Shown piece by piece: positions 24,929 through 40,207 of a stretch of DNA of 64,000 nt. The translations under genes and the position numbers were made by a program. Origin of the DNA: Hippasteria phrygiana (lineage: Eukaryota; Echinodermata; Asteroidea; Valvatida; Goniasteridae); contig JAZGUH010000542.1 of NCBI GenBank assembly GCA_037893225.1, positions 124,001-188,000 of the forward strand, in the 5' to 3' direction. The notes beneath the pieces are model-generated. The model worked only from the letters and a program-made list of their open reading frames with translations. It was not told where the DNA came from and made no database searches. Positions within the stretch are counted from its first letter, which is position 1; each line of letters starts with the position of its first letter.

Positions 24929-27900
24929 AAGTCCATACCCCAGGGAATTTGACATGCATGGAGCAATAAATAGACGGTAACATGTACACAGATGTTGGCC
25001 GGAAAGAAAATAAACATTGCGAGGTTTGAATTTTCTCCACAAGTTTTAACTCTAAGAAGCCGCCGATAATTGCAACATGTAGCGCCAGATCTAAGCTATC
25101 CATACATGTCAAAATGACTGAATTTGGTTGATATTTCATGCAATTATGAATGAGTAAAGCAAGTCATACCCCAGGGAATTTGACAGGCATGGAGCAATAA
25201 ATAGAAGGTAATATGCACACAGATGTTGGCCGGAAAGAAAATAAACATTGCGAGGTTTGAATTTTCTCCACAAGTTTTAACTCTAAGAAGCCGCCGATAA
25301 TTGCAACATGTAGCGCCAGATCTAAGCTATCCATACATGTCAAAATTACTGAATTTGGTTGATATTTCATGCAATTATGAATGAGTAAAGCAAGTCCATA
25401 CCCCAGGGAATTTGACATGCATGGAGCAATAAATAGACGGTAACATGTACACAGATGTTGGCCGGAAAGAAAATAAACATTGCGAGGTTTGAATTTTCTC
25501 CACAAGTTTTAACTCTAAGAAGCCGCCGATAATTGCAACATGTAGCGCCAGATCTAAGCTATCCATACATGTCAAAATTACTGAATTTGGTTGATATTTC
25601 ATGCAATTATGAATGAGTAAAGCAAGTCATACCCCAGGGAATTTGACAGGCATGGAGCAATAAATAGAAGGTAATATGCACACAGATGTTGGCCGGAAAG
25701 AAAATAAACATTGCGAGGTTTGAATTTTCTCCACAAGTTTTAACTCTAAGAAGCCGCCGATAATTGCAACATGTAGCGCCAGATCTAAGCTATCCATAAA
25801 TGTCAAAATTACTGAATTTGGTTGATATTTCATGCAATTATGAATGAGTAAAGCAAGTCCATACCCCAGGGAATTTGACATGCATGGAGCAATAAATAGA
25901 CGGTAACATGTACACAGATGTTGGCCGGAAAGAAAATAAACATTGCGAGGTTTGAATTTTCTCCACAAGTTTTAACTCTAAGAAGCCGCCGATAATTGCA
26001 ACATGTAGCGCCAGATCTAAGCTATCCATACATGTCAAAATGACTGAATTTGGTTGATATTTCATGCAATTATGAATGAGTAAAGCAAGTCATACCCCAG
26101 GGAATTTGACAGGCATGGAGCAATAAATAGAAGGTAATATGCACACAGATGTTGGCCGGAAAGAAAATAAACATTGCGAGGTTTGAATTTTCTCCACAAG
26201 TTTTAACTCTAAGAAGCCGCCGATAATTGCAACATGTAGCGCCAGATCTAAGCTATCCATACATGTCAAAATTACTGAATTTGGTTGATATTTCATGCAA
26301 TTATGAATGAGTAAAGCAAGTCCATACCCCAGGGAATTTGACATGCATGGAGCAATAAATAGACGGTAACATGTACACAGATGTTGGCCGGAAAGAAAAT
26401 AAACATTGCGAGGTTTGAATTTTCTCCACAAGTTTTAACTCTAAGAAGCCGCCGATAATTGCAACATGTAGCGCCAGATCTAAGCTATCCATACATGTCA
26501 AAATTACTGAATTTGGTTGATATTTCATGCAATTATGAATGAGTAAAGCAAGTCATACCCCAGGGAATTTGACAGGCATGGAGCAATAAATAGAAGGTAA
26601 TATGCACACAGATGTTGGCCGGAAAGAAAATAAACATTGCGAGGTTTGAATTTTCTCCACAAGTTTTAACTCTAAGAAGCCGCCGATAATTGCAACATGT
26701 AGCGCCAGATCTAAGCTATCCATAAATGTCAAAATTACTGAATTTGGTTGATATTTCATGCAATTATGAATGAGTAAAGCAAGTCCATACCCCAGGGAAT
26801 TTGACATGCATGGAGCAATAAATAGACGGTAACATGTACACAGATGTTGGCCGGAAAGAAAATAAACATTGCGAGGTTTGAATTTTCTCCACAAGTTTTA
26901 ACTCTAAGAAGCCGCCGATAATTGCAACATGTAGCGCCAGATCTAAGCTATCCATACATGTCAAAATGACTGAATTTGGTTGATATTTCATGCAATTATG
27001 AATGAGTAAAGCAAGTCATACCCCAGGGAATTTGACAGGCATGGAGCAATAAATAGAAGGTAATATGCACACAGATGTTGGCCGGAAAGAAAATAAACAT
27101 TGCGAGGTTTGAATTTTCTCCACAAGTTTTAACTCTAAGAAGCCGCCGATAATTGCAACATGTAGCGCCAGATCTAAGCTATCCATACATGTCAAAATTA
27201 CTGAATTTGGTTGATATTTCATGCAATTATGAATGAGTAAAGCAAGTCCATACCCCAGGGAATTTGACATGCATGGAGCAATAAATAGACGGTAACATGT
27301 ACACAGATGTTGGCCGGAAAGAAAATAAACATTGCGAGGTTTGAATTTTCTCCACAAGTTTTAACTCTAAGAAGCCGCCGATAATTGCAACATGTAGCGC
27401 CAGATCTAAGCTATCCATACATGTCAAAATTACTGAATTTGGTTGATATTTCATGCAATTATGAATGAGTAAAGCAAGTCATACCCCAGGGAATTTGACA
27501 GGCATGGAGCAATAAATAGAAGGTAATATGCACACAGATGTTGGCCGGAAAGAAAATAAACATTGCGAGGTTTGAATTTTCTCCACAAGTTTTAACTCTA
27601 AGAAGCCGCCGATAATTGCAACATGTAGCGCCAGATCTAAGCTATCCATAAATGTCAAAATTACTGAATTTGGTTGATATTTCATGCAATTATGAATGAG
27701 TAAAGCAAGTCCATACCCCAGGGAATTTGACATGCATGGAGCAATAAATAGACGGTAACATGTACACAGATGTTGGCCGGAAAGAAAATATACATTGCGA
27801 GGTTTGAATTTTCTCCACAAGTTTTAACTCTAAGAAGCCGCCGATAATTGCAACATGTAGCGCCAGATCTAAGCTATCCATACATGTCAAAATGACTGAA

Positions 27901-28632
27901 TTTGGTTGATATTTCATGCAATTATGAATGAGTAAAGCAAGTCATACCCCAGGGAATTTGACAGGCATGGAGCAATAAATAGAAGGTAATATGCACACAG
28001 ATGTTGGCCGGAAAGAAAATAAACATTGCGAGGTTTGAATTTTCTCCACAAGTTTTAACTCTAAGAAGCCGCCGATAATTGCAACATGTAGCGCCAGATC
28101 TAAGCTATCCATACATGTCAAAATTACTGAATTTGGTTGATATTTCATGCAATTATGAATGAGTAAAGCAAGTCCATACCCCAGGGAATTTGACATGCAT
28201 GGAGCAATAAATAGACGGTAACATGTACACAGATGTTGGCCGGAAAGAAAATAAACATTGCGAGGTTTGAATTTTCTCCACAAGTTTTAACTCTAAGAAG
28301 CCGCCGATAATTGCAACATGTAGCGCCAGATCTAAGCTATCCATACATGTCAAAATTACTGAATTTGGTTGATATTTCATGCAATTATGAATGAGTAAAG
28401 CAAGTCATACCCCAGGGAATTTGACAGGCATGGAGCAATAAATAGAAGGTAATATGCACACAGATGTTGGCCGGAAAGAAAATAAACATTGCGAGGTTTG
28501 AATTTTCTCCACAAGTTTTAACTCTAAGAAGCCGCCGATAATTGCAACATGTAGCGCCAGATCTAAGCTATCCATAAATGTCAAAATTACTGAATTTGGT
28601 TGATATTTCATGCAATTATGAATGAGTAAAGC
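24929..28632. repeat. 4-monomer HOR, 926-bp period, four tandem copies
   Basis: Units start at 24929, 25855, 26781 and 27707. Each reads A(AAAATGAC), B, A, B(CCATAAATG), which is two A-B dimers told apart by AAAATGAC and CCATAAATG. The four copies look the same except for a private A>T at 27791. This is the most regular block of the window and the one with the highest HOR copy number. Confidence 0.9.
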
Positions 28633-30022
28633 AAGTCCATACCCCAGGGAATTTGACATGCATGGAGCAATAAATAGACGGTAACATGTACACAGATGTT
28701 GGCCGGAAAGAAAATAAACATTGCAAGGTTTGAATTTTCTCCACAAGTTTTAACTCTAAGAAGCCGCCGATAATTGCAACATGTAGCGCCAGATCTAAGC
28801 TATCCATACATGTCAAAATTACTGAATTTGGTTGATATTTCATGCAATTATGAATGAGTAAAGCAGGTCCATACCCCAGGGAATTTGACATGCATGGAGC
28901 AATAAATAGACGGTAACATGTACACAGATGTTGGCCGGAAAGAAAATAAACATTGCGAGGTTTGAATTTTCTCCACAAGTTTTAACTCTAAGAAGCCGCC
29001 GATAATTGCAACATGTAGCGCCAGATCTAAGCTATCCATACATGTCAAAATTACTGAATTTGGTTGATATTTCATGCAATTATGAATGCGTAAAGCAAGT
29101 CATACCCCAGGGAATTTGACAGGCATGGATCAATAAATAGAAGGTAATATGCACACAGATGTTGGCCGGAAAGAAAACAAACATTGCGAGGTTTGAATTT
29201 TCTCCACAAGTTTTAACTCTAAGAAGCCGCCGATAATTGCAACATGTAGCGCCAGATCTAAGCTATCCATACATGTCAAAATGACTGAATTTGGTTGATA
29301 TTTCATGCAATTATGAATGAGTAAAGCAAGTCCATACCCCAGGGAATTTGACATGCATGGAGCAATAAATAGACGGTAACATGTACACAGATGTTGGCCG
29401 GAAAGAAAATAAACATTGCGAGGTTTGAATTTTCTCCACAAGTTTTAACTCTAAGAAGCCGCCGATAATTGCAACATGTAGCGCCAGATCTAAGCTATCC
29501 ATACATGTCAAAATAACTGAATTTGGTTGATATTTCATGCAATTATGAATGAGTAAAGCAAGTCATACCCCAGGGAATTTGACAGGCATGGAGCAATAAA
29601 TAGAAGGTAATATGCACACAGATGTTGGCCGGAAAGAAAATAAACATTGCGAGGTTTGAATTTTCTCCACAAGTTTTAACTCTAAGAAGCCGCCGATAAT
29701 TGCAACATGTAGCGCCAGATCTAAGCTATCCATACATGTCAAAATGACTGAATTTGGTTGATATTTCATGCAATTATGAATGAGTAAAGCAAGTCCATAC
29801 CCCAGGGAATTTGACATGCATGGAGCAATAAATAGACGGTAACATGTACACAGATGTTGGCCGGAAAGAAAATAAACATTGCGAGGTTTGAATTTTCTCC
29901 ACAAGTTTTAACTCTAAGAAGCCGCCGATAATTGCAACATGTAGCGCCAGATCTAAGCTATCCATACATGTCAAAATTACTGAATTTGGTTGATATTTCA
30001 TGCAATTATGAATGAGTAAAGC
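28633..30022. repeat. Linker between the 4-mer and 13-mer blocks
   Basis: The order is A(TTGCAAGG), A(GCAGGTCC), B(GAATGCG, GGATCAATAA, GAAAACAAAC, AAAATGAC), A(AAAATAAC), B(AAAATGAC), A. The first four monomers match 22382-23308 of the 10-mer block, so this is a displaced piece of the same series, not new sequence. Confidence 0.8.
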
Positions 30023-33000
30023 AAGTCATACCCCAGGGAATTTGACAGGCATGGAGCAATAAATAGAAGGTAATATGCACACAGATGTTGGCCGGAAAGA
30101 AAATAAACATTGCGAGGTTTGAATTTTCTCCACAAGTTTTAACTCTAAGAAGCCGCCGATAATTGCAACATGTAGCGCCAGATCTAAGCTATCCATACAT
30201 GTCAAAATAACTGAATTTGGTTGATATTTCATGCAATTATGAATGAGTAAAGCAAGTCATACCCCAGGGAATTTGACAGGCATGGAGCAATAAATAGAAG
30301 GTAATATGCACACAGATGTTGGCCGGAAAGAAAATAAACATTGCGAGGTTTGAATTTTCTCCACAAGTTTTAACTCTAAGAAGCCGCCGATAATTGCAAC
30401 ATGTAGCGCCAGATCTAAGCTATCCTTACATGTCAAAATGACTGAATTTGGTTGATATTTCATGCAATTATGAATGAGTAAAGCAAGTCCATACCCCAGG
30501 GAATTTGACATGCATGGAGCAATAAATAGACGGTAACATGTACACAGATGTTGGCCGGAAAGAAAATAAACATTGCGAGGTTTGAATTTTCTCCACAAGT
30601 TTTAACTCTAAGAAGCCGCCGATAATTGCAACATGTAGCGCCAGATCTAAGCTATCCATACATGTCAAAATTACTGAATTTGGTTGATATTTCATGCAAT
30701 TATGAATGAGTAAAGCAAGTCATACCCCAGGGAATTTGACAGGCATGGAGCAATAAATAGAAGGTAATATGCACACAGATGTTGGCCGGAAAGAAAACAA
30801 ACATTGCGAGGTTTGAATTTTCTCCACAAGTTTTAACTCTAAGAAGCCGCCGATATTTGCAACATGTAGCGCCAGATCTAAGCTATCCATACATGTCAAA
30901 ATTACTGAATTTGGTTGATATTTCATGCAATTATGAATGAGTAAAGCAAGTCCATACCCCAGGGAATTTGACATGCATGGAGCAATAAATAGACGGTAAC
31001 ATGTACACAGATGTTGGCCGGAAAGAAAATAAACATTGCGAGGTTTGAATTTTCTCCACAAGTTTTAACTCTAAGAAGCCGCCGATAATTGCAACATGTA
31101 GCGCCAGATCTAAGCTATCCATACATGTCAAAATGACTGAATTTGGTTGATATTTCATGCAATTATGAATGAGTAAAGCAAGTCATACCCCAGGGAATTT
31201 GACAGGCATGGAGCAATAAATAGAAGGTAATATGCACACAGATGTTGGCCGGAAAGAAAATAAACATTGCGAGGTTTGAATTTTCTCCACAAGTTTTAAC
31301 TCTAAGAAGCCGCCGATAATTGCAACATGTAGCGCCAGATCTAAGCTATCCTTACATGTCAAAATTACTGAATTTGGTTGATATTTCATGCAATTATGAA
31401 TGAGTAAAGCAAGTCCATACCCCAGGGAATTTGACATGCATGGAGCAATAAATAGACGGTAACATGTACACAGATGTTGGCCGGAAAGAAAATAAACATT
31501 GCGAGGTTTGAATTTTCTCCACAAGTGTTAACTCTAAGAAGCCGCCGATAATTGCAACATGTAGCGCCAGATCTAAGCTATCCATACATGTCAGAATTAC
31601 TGAATTTGGTTGATATTTCATGCAATTATGAATGAGTAAAGCAAGTCCATACCCCAGGGAATTTGACAGGCATGGAGCAATAAATAGACGGTAACATGTA
31701 CACAGATGTTGGCCGGAAAGAAAATAAACATTGCGAGGTTTGAATTTTCTCCACAAGTGTTAACTCTAAGAAGCCGCCGATAATTGCAACATGTAGCACC
31801 AGATCTAAGCTATCCATACATGTCAAATTACTGAATTTGGTTGATATTTCATGCAATTATGAATGAGTAAAGCAAGTCCATACCCCAGGGAATTTGACAT
31901 GCATGGAGCAATAAATAGACGGTAACATGTACACAGATGTTGGCCGGAAAGAAAATAAACATTGCGAGGTTTGAATTTTCTCCACAAGTTTTAACTCTAA
32001 GAAGCCGCCGATAATTGCAACATGTAGCGCCAGATCTAAGCTATCCATACATGTCAAAATTACTGAATTTGGTTGATATTTCATGCAATTATGAATGAGT
32101 AAAGCAAGTCCATACCCCAGGGAATTTGACATGCATGGAGCAATAAATAGACGGTAACATGTACACAGATGTTGGCCGGAAAGAAAATAAACATTGCGAG
32201 GTTTGAATTTTCTCCACAAGTTTTAACTCTAAGAAGCCGCCGATAATTGCAACATGTAGCGCCAGATCTAAGCTATCCATACATGTCAAAATTACTGAAT
32301 TTGGTTGATATTTCATGCAATTATAAATGAGTAAAGCAAGTCATACCCCAGGGAATTTGACAGGCATGGAGCAATAAATAGAAGGTAATATGCACACAGA
32401 TGTTGGCCGGAAAGAAAACAAACATTGCGAGGTTTGAATTTTCTCCACAAGTTTTAACTCTAAGAAGCCGCCGATAATTGCAACATGTAGCGCCAGATCT
32501 AAGCTATCCATACATGTCAAAATGACTGAATTTGGTTGATATTTCATGCAATTATGAATGAGTAAAGCAAGTCATACCCCAGGGAATTTGACAGGCATGG
32601 AGCAATAAATAGAAGGTAATATGCACACAGATGTTGGCCGGAAAGAAAATAAACATTGCGAGGTTTGAATTTTCTCCACAAGTTTTAACTCTAAGAAGCC
32701 GCCGATAATTGCAACATGTAGCGCCAGATCTAAGCTATCCATACATGTCAAAATTACTGAATTTGGTTGATATTTCATGCAATTATGAATGAGTAAAGCA
32801 AGTCCATACCCCAGGGAATTTGACATGCATGGAGCAATAAATAGACGGTAACATGTACACAGATGTTGGCCGGAAAGAAAATAAACATTGCGAGGTTTGA
32901 ATTTTCTCCACAAGTTTTAACTCTAAGAAGCCGCCGATAATTGCAACATGTAGCGCCAGATCTAAGCTATCCATACATGTCAAAATTACTGAATTTGGTT

Positions 33001-35346
33001 GATATTTCATGCAATTATGAATGAGTAAAGCAAGTCATACCCCAGGGAATTTGACAGGCATGGAGCAATAAATAGAAGGTAATATGCACACAGATGTTGG
33101 CCGGAAAGAAAATAAACATTGCGAGGTTTGAATTTTCTCCACAAGTTTTAACTCTAAGAAGCCGCCGATAATTGCAACATGTAGCGCCAGATCTAAGCTA
33201 TCCATACATGTCAAAATAACTGAATTTGGTTGATATTTCATGCAATTATGAATGAGTAAAGCAAGTCATACCCCAGGGAATTTGACAGGCATGGAGCAAT
33301 AAATAGAAGGTAATATGCACACAGATGTTGGCCGGAAAGAAAATAAACATTGCGAGGTTTGAATTTTCTCCACAAGTTTTAACTCTAAGAAGCCGCCGAT
33401 AATTGCAACATGTAGCGCCAGATCTAAGCTATCCTTACATGTCAAAATGACTGAATTTGGTTGATATTTCATGCAATTATGAATGAGTAAAGCAAGTCCA
33501 TACCCCAGGGAATTTGACATGCATGGAGCAATAAATAGACGGTAACATGTACACAGATGTTGGCCGGAAAGAAAATAAACATTGCGAGGTTTGAATTTTC
33601 TCCACAAGTTTTAACTCTAAGAAGCCGCCGATAATTGCAACATGTAGCGCCAGATCTAAGCTATCCATACATGTCAAAATTACTGAATTTGGTTGATATT
33701 TCATGCAATTATGAATGAGTAAAGCAAGTCATACCCCAGGGAATTTGACAGGCATGGAGCAATAAATAGAAGGTAATATGCACACAGATGTTGGCCGGAA
33801 AGAAAACAAACATTGCGAGGTTTGAATTTTCTCCACAAGTTTTAACTCTAAGAAGCCGCCGATATTTGCAACATGTAGCGCCAGATCTAAGCTATCCATA
33901 CATGTCAAAATTACTGAATTTGGTTGATATTTCATGCAATTATGAATGAGTAAAGCAAGTCCATACCCCAGGGAATTTGACATGCATGGAGCAATAAATA
34001 GACGGTAACATGTACACAGATGTTGGCCGGAAAGAAAATAAACATTGCGAGGTTTGAATTTTCTCCACAAGTTTTAACTCTAAGAAGCCGCCGATAATTG
34101 CAACATGTAGCGCCAGATCTAAGCTATCCATACATGTCAAAATGACTGAATTTGGTTGATATTTCATGCAATTATGAATGAGTAAAGCAAGTCATACCCC
34201 AGGGAATTTGACAGGCATGGAGCAATAAATAGAAGGTAATATGCACACAGATGTTGGCCGGAAAGAAAATAAACATTGCGAGGTTTGAATTTTCTCCACA
34301 AGTTTTAACTCTAAGAAGCCGCCGATAATTGCAACATGTAGCGCCAGATCTAAGCTATCCTTACATGTCAAAATTACTGAATTTGGTTGATATTTCATGC
34401 AATTATGAATGAGTAAAGCAAGTCCATACCCCAGGGAATTTGACATGCATGGAGCAATAAATAGACGGTAACATGTACACAGATGTTGGCCGGAAAGAAA
34501 ATAAACATTGCGAGGTTTGAATTTTCTCCACAAGTGTTAACTCTAAGAAGCCGCCGATAATTGCAACATGTAGCGCCAGATCTAAGCTATCCATACATGT
34601 CAGAATTACTGAATTTGGTTGATATTTCATGCAATTATGAATGAGTAAAGCAAGTCCATACCCCAGGGAATTTGACAGGCATGGCGCAATAAATAGACGG
34701 TAACATGTACACAGATGTTGGCCGGAAAGAAAATAAACATTGCGAGGTTTGAATTTTCTCCACAAGTGTTAACTCTAAGAAGCCGCCGATAATTGCAACA
34801 TGTAGCACCAGATCTAAGCTATCCATACATGTCAAATTACTGAATTTGGTTGATATTTCATGCAATTATGAATGAGTAAAGCAAGTCCATACCCCAGGGA
34901 ATTTGACATGCATGGAGCAATAAATAGACGGTAACATGTACACAGATGTTGGCCGGAAAGAAAATAAACATTGCGAGGTTTGAATTTTCTCCACAAGTTT
35001 TAACTCTAAGAAGCCGCCGATAATTGCAACATGTAGCGCCAGATCTAAGCTATCCATACATGTCAAAATTACTGAATTTGGTTGATATTTCATGCAATTA
35101 TGAATGAGTAAAGCAAGTCCATACCCCAGGGAATTTGACATGCATGGAGCAATAAATAGACGGTAACATGTACACAGATGTTGGCCGGAAAGAAAATAAA
35201 CATTGCGAGGTTTGAATTTTCTCCACAAGTTTTAACTCTAAGAAGCCGCCGATAATTGCAACATGTAGCGCCAGATCTAAGCTATCCATACATGTCAAAA
35301 TTACTGAATTTGGTTGATATTTCATGCAATTATGAATGAGTAAAGC
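30023..35346. repeat. 13-monomer HOR, 3009-bp period, about 1.8 copies
   Basis: Copy one starts at 30023 and copy two at 33032. The order is B(AAAATAAC), B(CCTTACATG, AAAATGAC), A, B(GAAAACAAAC, GATATTTGC), A(AAAATGAC), B(CCTTACATG), A(AGTGTTAAC, CAGAATTAC), C(GCACCAG, CAAATTAC), A, A, then in copy one B(GAAAACAAAC), B, A. Copy two departs after ten monomers, at 35347, where the 12-mer block begins. The C of copy two has a private A>C at 34685. Confidence 0.85.
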
Positions 35347-38300
35347 AAGTCATACCCCAGGGAATTTGACAGGCATGGAGCAATAAATAGAAGGTAATAT
35401 GCACACAGATGTTGGCCGGAAAGAAAATAAACATTGCGAGGTTTGAATTTTCTCCACAAGTTTTAACTCTAAGAAGCCGCCGATAATTGCAACATGTAGC
35501 GCCAGATCTAAGCTATCCATAAATGTCAAAATTACTGAATTTGGTTGATATTTCATGCAATTATGAATGAGTAAAGCAAGTCCATACCCCAGGGAATTTG
35601 ACATGCATGGAGCAATAAATAGACGGTAACATGTACACAGATGTTGGCCGGAAAGAAAATAAACATTGCAAGGTTTGAATTTTCTCCACAAGTTTTAACT
35701 CTAAGAAGCCGCCGATAATTGCAACATGTAGCGCCAGATCTAAGCTATCCATACATGTCAAAATTACTGAATTTGGTTGATATTTCATGCAATTATGAAT
35801 GAGTAAAGCAGGTCCATACCCCAGGGAATTTGACATGCATGGAGCAATAAATAGACGGTAACATGTACACAGATGTTGGCCGGAAAGAAAATAAACATTG
35901 CGAGGTTTGAATTTTCTCCACAAGTTTTAACTCTAAGAAGCCGCCGATAATTGCAACATGTAGCGCCAGATCTAAGCTATCCATACATGTCAAAATTACT
36001 GAATTTGGTTGATATTTCATGCAATTATGAATGCGTAAAGCAAGTCATACCCCAGGGAATTTGACAGGCATGGATCAATAAATAGAAGGTAATATGCACA
36101 CAGATGTTGGCCGGAAAGAAAATAAACATTGCGAGGTTTGAATTTTCTCCACAAGTTTTAACTCTAAGAAGCCGCCGATAATTGCAACATGTAGCGCCAG
36201 ATCTAAGCTATCCATACATGTCAAAATTACTGAATTTGGTTGATATTTCATGCAATTATGAATGAGTAAAGCAAGTCATACCCCAGGGAATTTGACAGGC
36301 ATGGAGCAATAAATAGAAGGTAATATGCACACAGATGTTGGCCGGAAAGAAAATAAACATTGCGAGGTTTGAATTTTCTCCACAAGTTTTAACTCTAAGA
36401 AGCCGCCGATAATTGCAACATGTAGCGCCAGATCTAAGCTATCCATACATGTCAAACTTACTGAATTTGGTTGATATTTCATGCAATTATGAATGAGTAA
36501 AGCAAGTCATACCCCAGGGAATTTGACAGGCATGGAGCAATAAATAGAAGGTAATATGCACACAGATGTTGGCCGGAAAGAAAATAAACATTGCGAGGTT
36601 TGAATTTTCTCCACAAGTTTTAACTCTAAGAAGCCGCCGATAATTGCAACATGTAGCGCCAGATCTAAGCTATCCATAAATGTCAAAATTTATGAATTTG
36701 GTTGATATTTCATGCAATTATGAATGAGTAAAGCAAGTCCATACCCCAGGGAATTTGACATGCATGGAGCAATAAATAGACGGTAACATGTACACAGATG
36801 TTGGCCGGAAAGAAAATAAACATTGCGAGGTTTGAATTTTCTCCACAAGTTTTAACTCTAAGAAGCCGCCGATAATTGCAACATGTAGCGCCAGATCTAA
36901 GCTATCCATACATGTCAAAATGACTGAATTTGGTTGATATTTCATGCAATTATGAATGAGTAAAGCAAGTCATACCCCAGGGAATTTGACAGGCATGGAG
37001 CAATAAATAGAAGGTAATATGCACACAGATGTTGGCCGGAAAGAAAATAAACATTGCGAGGTTTGAATTTTCTCCACAAGTTTTAACTCTAAGAAGCCGC
37101 CGATAATTGCAACATGTAGCGCCAGATCTAAGCTATCCATACATGTCAAAATTACTGAATTTGGTTGATATTTCATGCAATTATGAATCAGTAAAGCAAG
37201 TCCATACCCCAGGGAATTTGACATGCATGGAGCAATAAATAGACGGTAACATGTACACAGATGTTGGCCGGAAAGAAAATAAACATTGCGAGGTTTGAAT
37301 TTTCTCCACAAGTTTTAACTCTAAGAAGCCGCCGATAATTGCAACATGTAGCGCCAGATCTAAGCTATCCATACATGTCAGAATTACTGAATTTGGTTGA
37401 TATTTCATGCAATTATGAATGAGTAAAGCAAGTCCATACCCCAGGGAATTTGACAGGCATGGAGCAATAAATAGACGGTAACATGTACACAGATGTTGGC
37501 CGGAAAGAAAATAAACATTGCGAGGTTTGAATTTTCTCCACAAGTGTTAACTCAAAGAAGCCGCCGATAATTGCAACATGTAGCACCAGATCTAAGCTAT
37601 CCATACATGTCAAATTACTGAATTTGGTTGATATTTCATGCAATTATGAATGAGTAAAGCAAGTCCATACCCCAGGGAATTTGACATGCATGGAGCAATA
37701 AATAGACGGTAACATGTACACAGATGTTGGCCGGAAAGAAAATAAACATTGCGAGGTTTGAATTTTCTCCACAAGTTTTAACTCTAAGAAGCCGCCGATA
37801 ATTGCAACATGTAGCGCCAGATCTAAGCTATCCATACATGTCAAAATTACTGAATTTGGTTGATATTTCATGCAATTATGAATGAGTAAAGCAAGTCCAT
37901 ACCCCAGGGAATTTGACATGCATGGAGCAATAAATAGACGGTAACATGTACACAGATGTTGGCCGGAAAGAAAATAAACATTGCGAGGTTTGAATTTTCT
38001 CCACAAGTTTTAACTCTAAGAAGCCGCCGATAATTGCAACATGTAGCGCCAGATCTAAGCTATCCATACATGTCAAAATTACTGAATTTGGTTGATATTT
38101 CATGCAATTATGAATGAGTAAAGCAAGTCATACCCCAGGGAATTTGACAGGCATGGAGCAATAAATAGAAGGTAATATGCACACAGATGTTGGCCGGAAA
38201 GAAAATAAACATTGCGAGGTTTGAATTTTCTCCACAAGTTTTAACTCTAAGAAGCCGCCGATAATTGCAACATGTAGCGCCAGATCTAAGCTATCCATAA

Positions 38301-40207
38301 ATGTCAAAATTACTGAATTTGGTTGATATTTCATGCAATTATGAATGAGTAAAGCAAGTCCATACCCCAGGGAATTTGACATGCATGGAGCAATAAATAG
38401 ACGGTAACATGTACACAGATGTTGGCCGGAAAGAAAATAAACATTGCAAGGTTTGAATTTTCTCCACAAGTTTTAACTCTAAGAAGCCGCCGATAATTGC
38501 AACATGTAGCGCCAGATCTAAGCTATCCATACATGTCAAAATTACTGAATTTGGTTGATATTTCATGCAATTATGAATGAGTAAAGCAGGTCCATACCCC
38601 AGGGAATTTGACATGCATGGAGCAATAAATAGACGGTAACATGTACACAGATGTTGGCCGGAAAGAAAATAAACATTGCGAGGTTTGAATTTTCTCCACA
38701 AGTTTTAACTCTAAGAAGCCGCCGATAATTGCAACATGTAGCGCCAGATCTAAGCTATCCATACATGTCAAAATTACTGAATTTGGTTGATATTTCATGC
38801 AATTATGAATGCGTAAAGCAAGTCATACCCCAGGGAATTTGACAGGCATGGATCAATAAATAGAAGGTAATATGCACACAGATGTTGGCCGGAAAGAAAA
38901 TAAACATTGCGAGGTTTGAATTTTCTCCACAAGTTTTAACTCTAAGAAGCCGCCGATAATTGCAACATGTAGCGCCAGATCTAAGCTATCCATACATGTC
39001 AAAATTACTGAATTTGGTTGATATTTCATGCAATTATGAATGAGTAAAGCAAGTCATACCCCAGGGAATTTGACAGGCATGGAGCAATAAATAGAAGGTA
39101 ATATGCACACAGATGTTGGCCGGAAAGAAAATAAACATTGCGAGGTTTGAATTTTCTCCACAAGTTTTAACTCTAAGAAGCCGCCGATAATTGCAACATG
39201 TAGCGCCAGATCTAAGCTATCCATACATGTCAAACTTACTGAATTTGGTTGATATTTCATGCAATTATGAATGAGTAAAGCAAGTCATACCCCAGGGAAT
39301 TTGACAGGCATGGAGCAATAAATAGAAGGTAATATGCACACAGATGTTGGCCGGAAAGAAAATAAACATTGCGAGGTTTGAATTTTCTCCACAAGTTTTA
39401 ACTCTAAGAAGCCGCCGATAATTGCAACATGTAGCGCCAGATCTAAGCTATCCATAAATGTCAAAATTTATGAATTTGGTTGATATTTCATGCAATTATG
39501 AATGAGTAAAGCAAGTCCATACCCCAGGGAATTTGACATGCATGGAGCAATAAATAGACGGTAACATGTACACAGATGTTGGCCGGAAAGAAAATAAACA
39601 TTGCGAGGTTTGAATTTTCTCCACAAGTTTTAACTCTAAGAAGCCGCCGATAATTGCAACATGTAGCGCCAGATCTAAGCTATCCATACATGTCAAAATG
39701 ACTGAATTTGGTTGATATTTCATGCAATTATGAATGAGTAAAGCAAGTCATACCCCAGGGAATTTGACAGGCATGGAGCAATAAATAGAAGGTAATATGC
39801 ACACAGATGTTGGCCGGAAAGAAAATAAACATTGCGAGGTTTGAATTTTCTCCACAAGTTTTAACTCTAAGAAGCCGCCGATAATTGCAACATGTAGCGC
39901 CAGATCTAAGCTATCCATACATGTCAAAATTACTGAATTTGGTTGATATTTCATGCAATTATGAATCAGTAAAGCAAGTCCATACCCCAGGGAATTTGAC
40001 ATGCATGGAGCAATAAATAGACGGTAACATGTACACAGATGTTGGCCGGAAAGAAAATAAACATTGCGAGGTTTGAATTTTCTCCACAAGTTTTAACTCT
40101 AAGAAGCCGCCGATAATTGCAACATGTAGCGCCAGATCTAAGCTATCCATACATGTCAAAATTACTGAATTTGGTTGATATTTCATGCAATTATAAATGA
40201 GTAAAGC
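35347..40207. repeat. 12-monomer HOR, 2778-bp period, about 1.75 copies
   Basis: Copy one is 35347-38124; copy two starts at 38125 and matches for nine monomers. The order is B(CCATAAATG), A(TTGCAAGG), A(GCAGGTCC), B(GAATGCG, GGATCAATAA), B(CAAACTTAC), B(CCATAAATG, AAAATTTATG), A(AAAATGAC), B, A(GAATCAG), then C, A, A in copy one. The copies part after the GAATCAG monomer: copy one continues with CAGAATTAC and C (private T>A at 37554), copy two with TTATAAATG and B(GAAAACAAAC). Confidence 0.86.
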
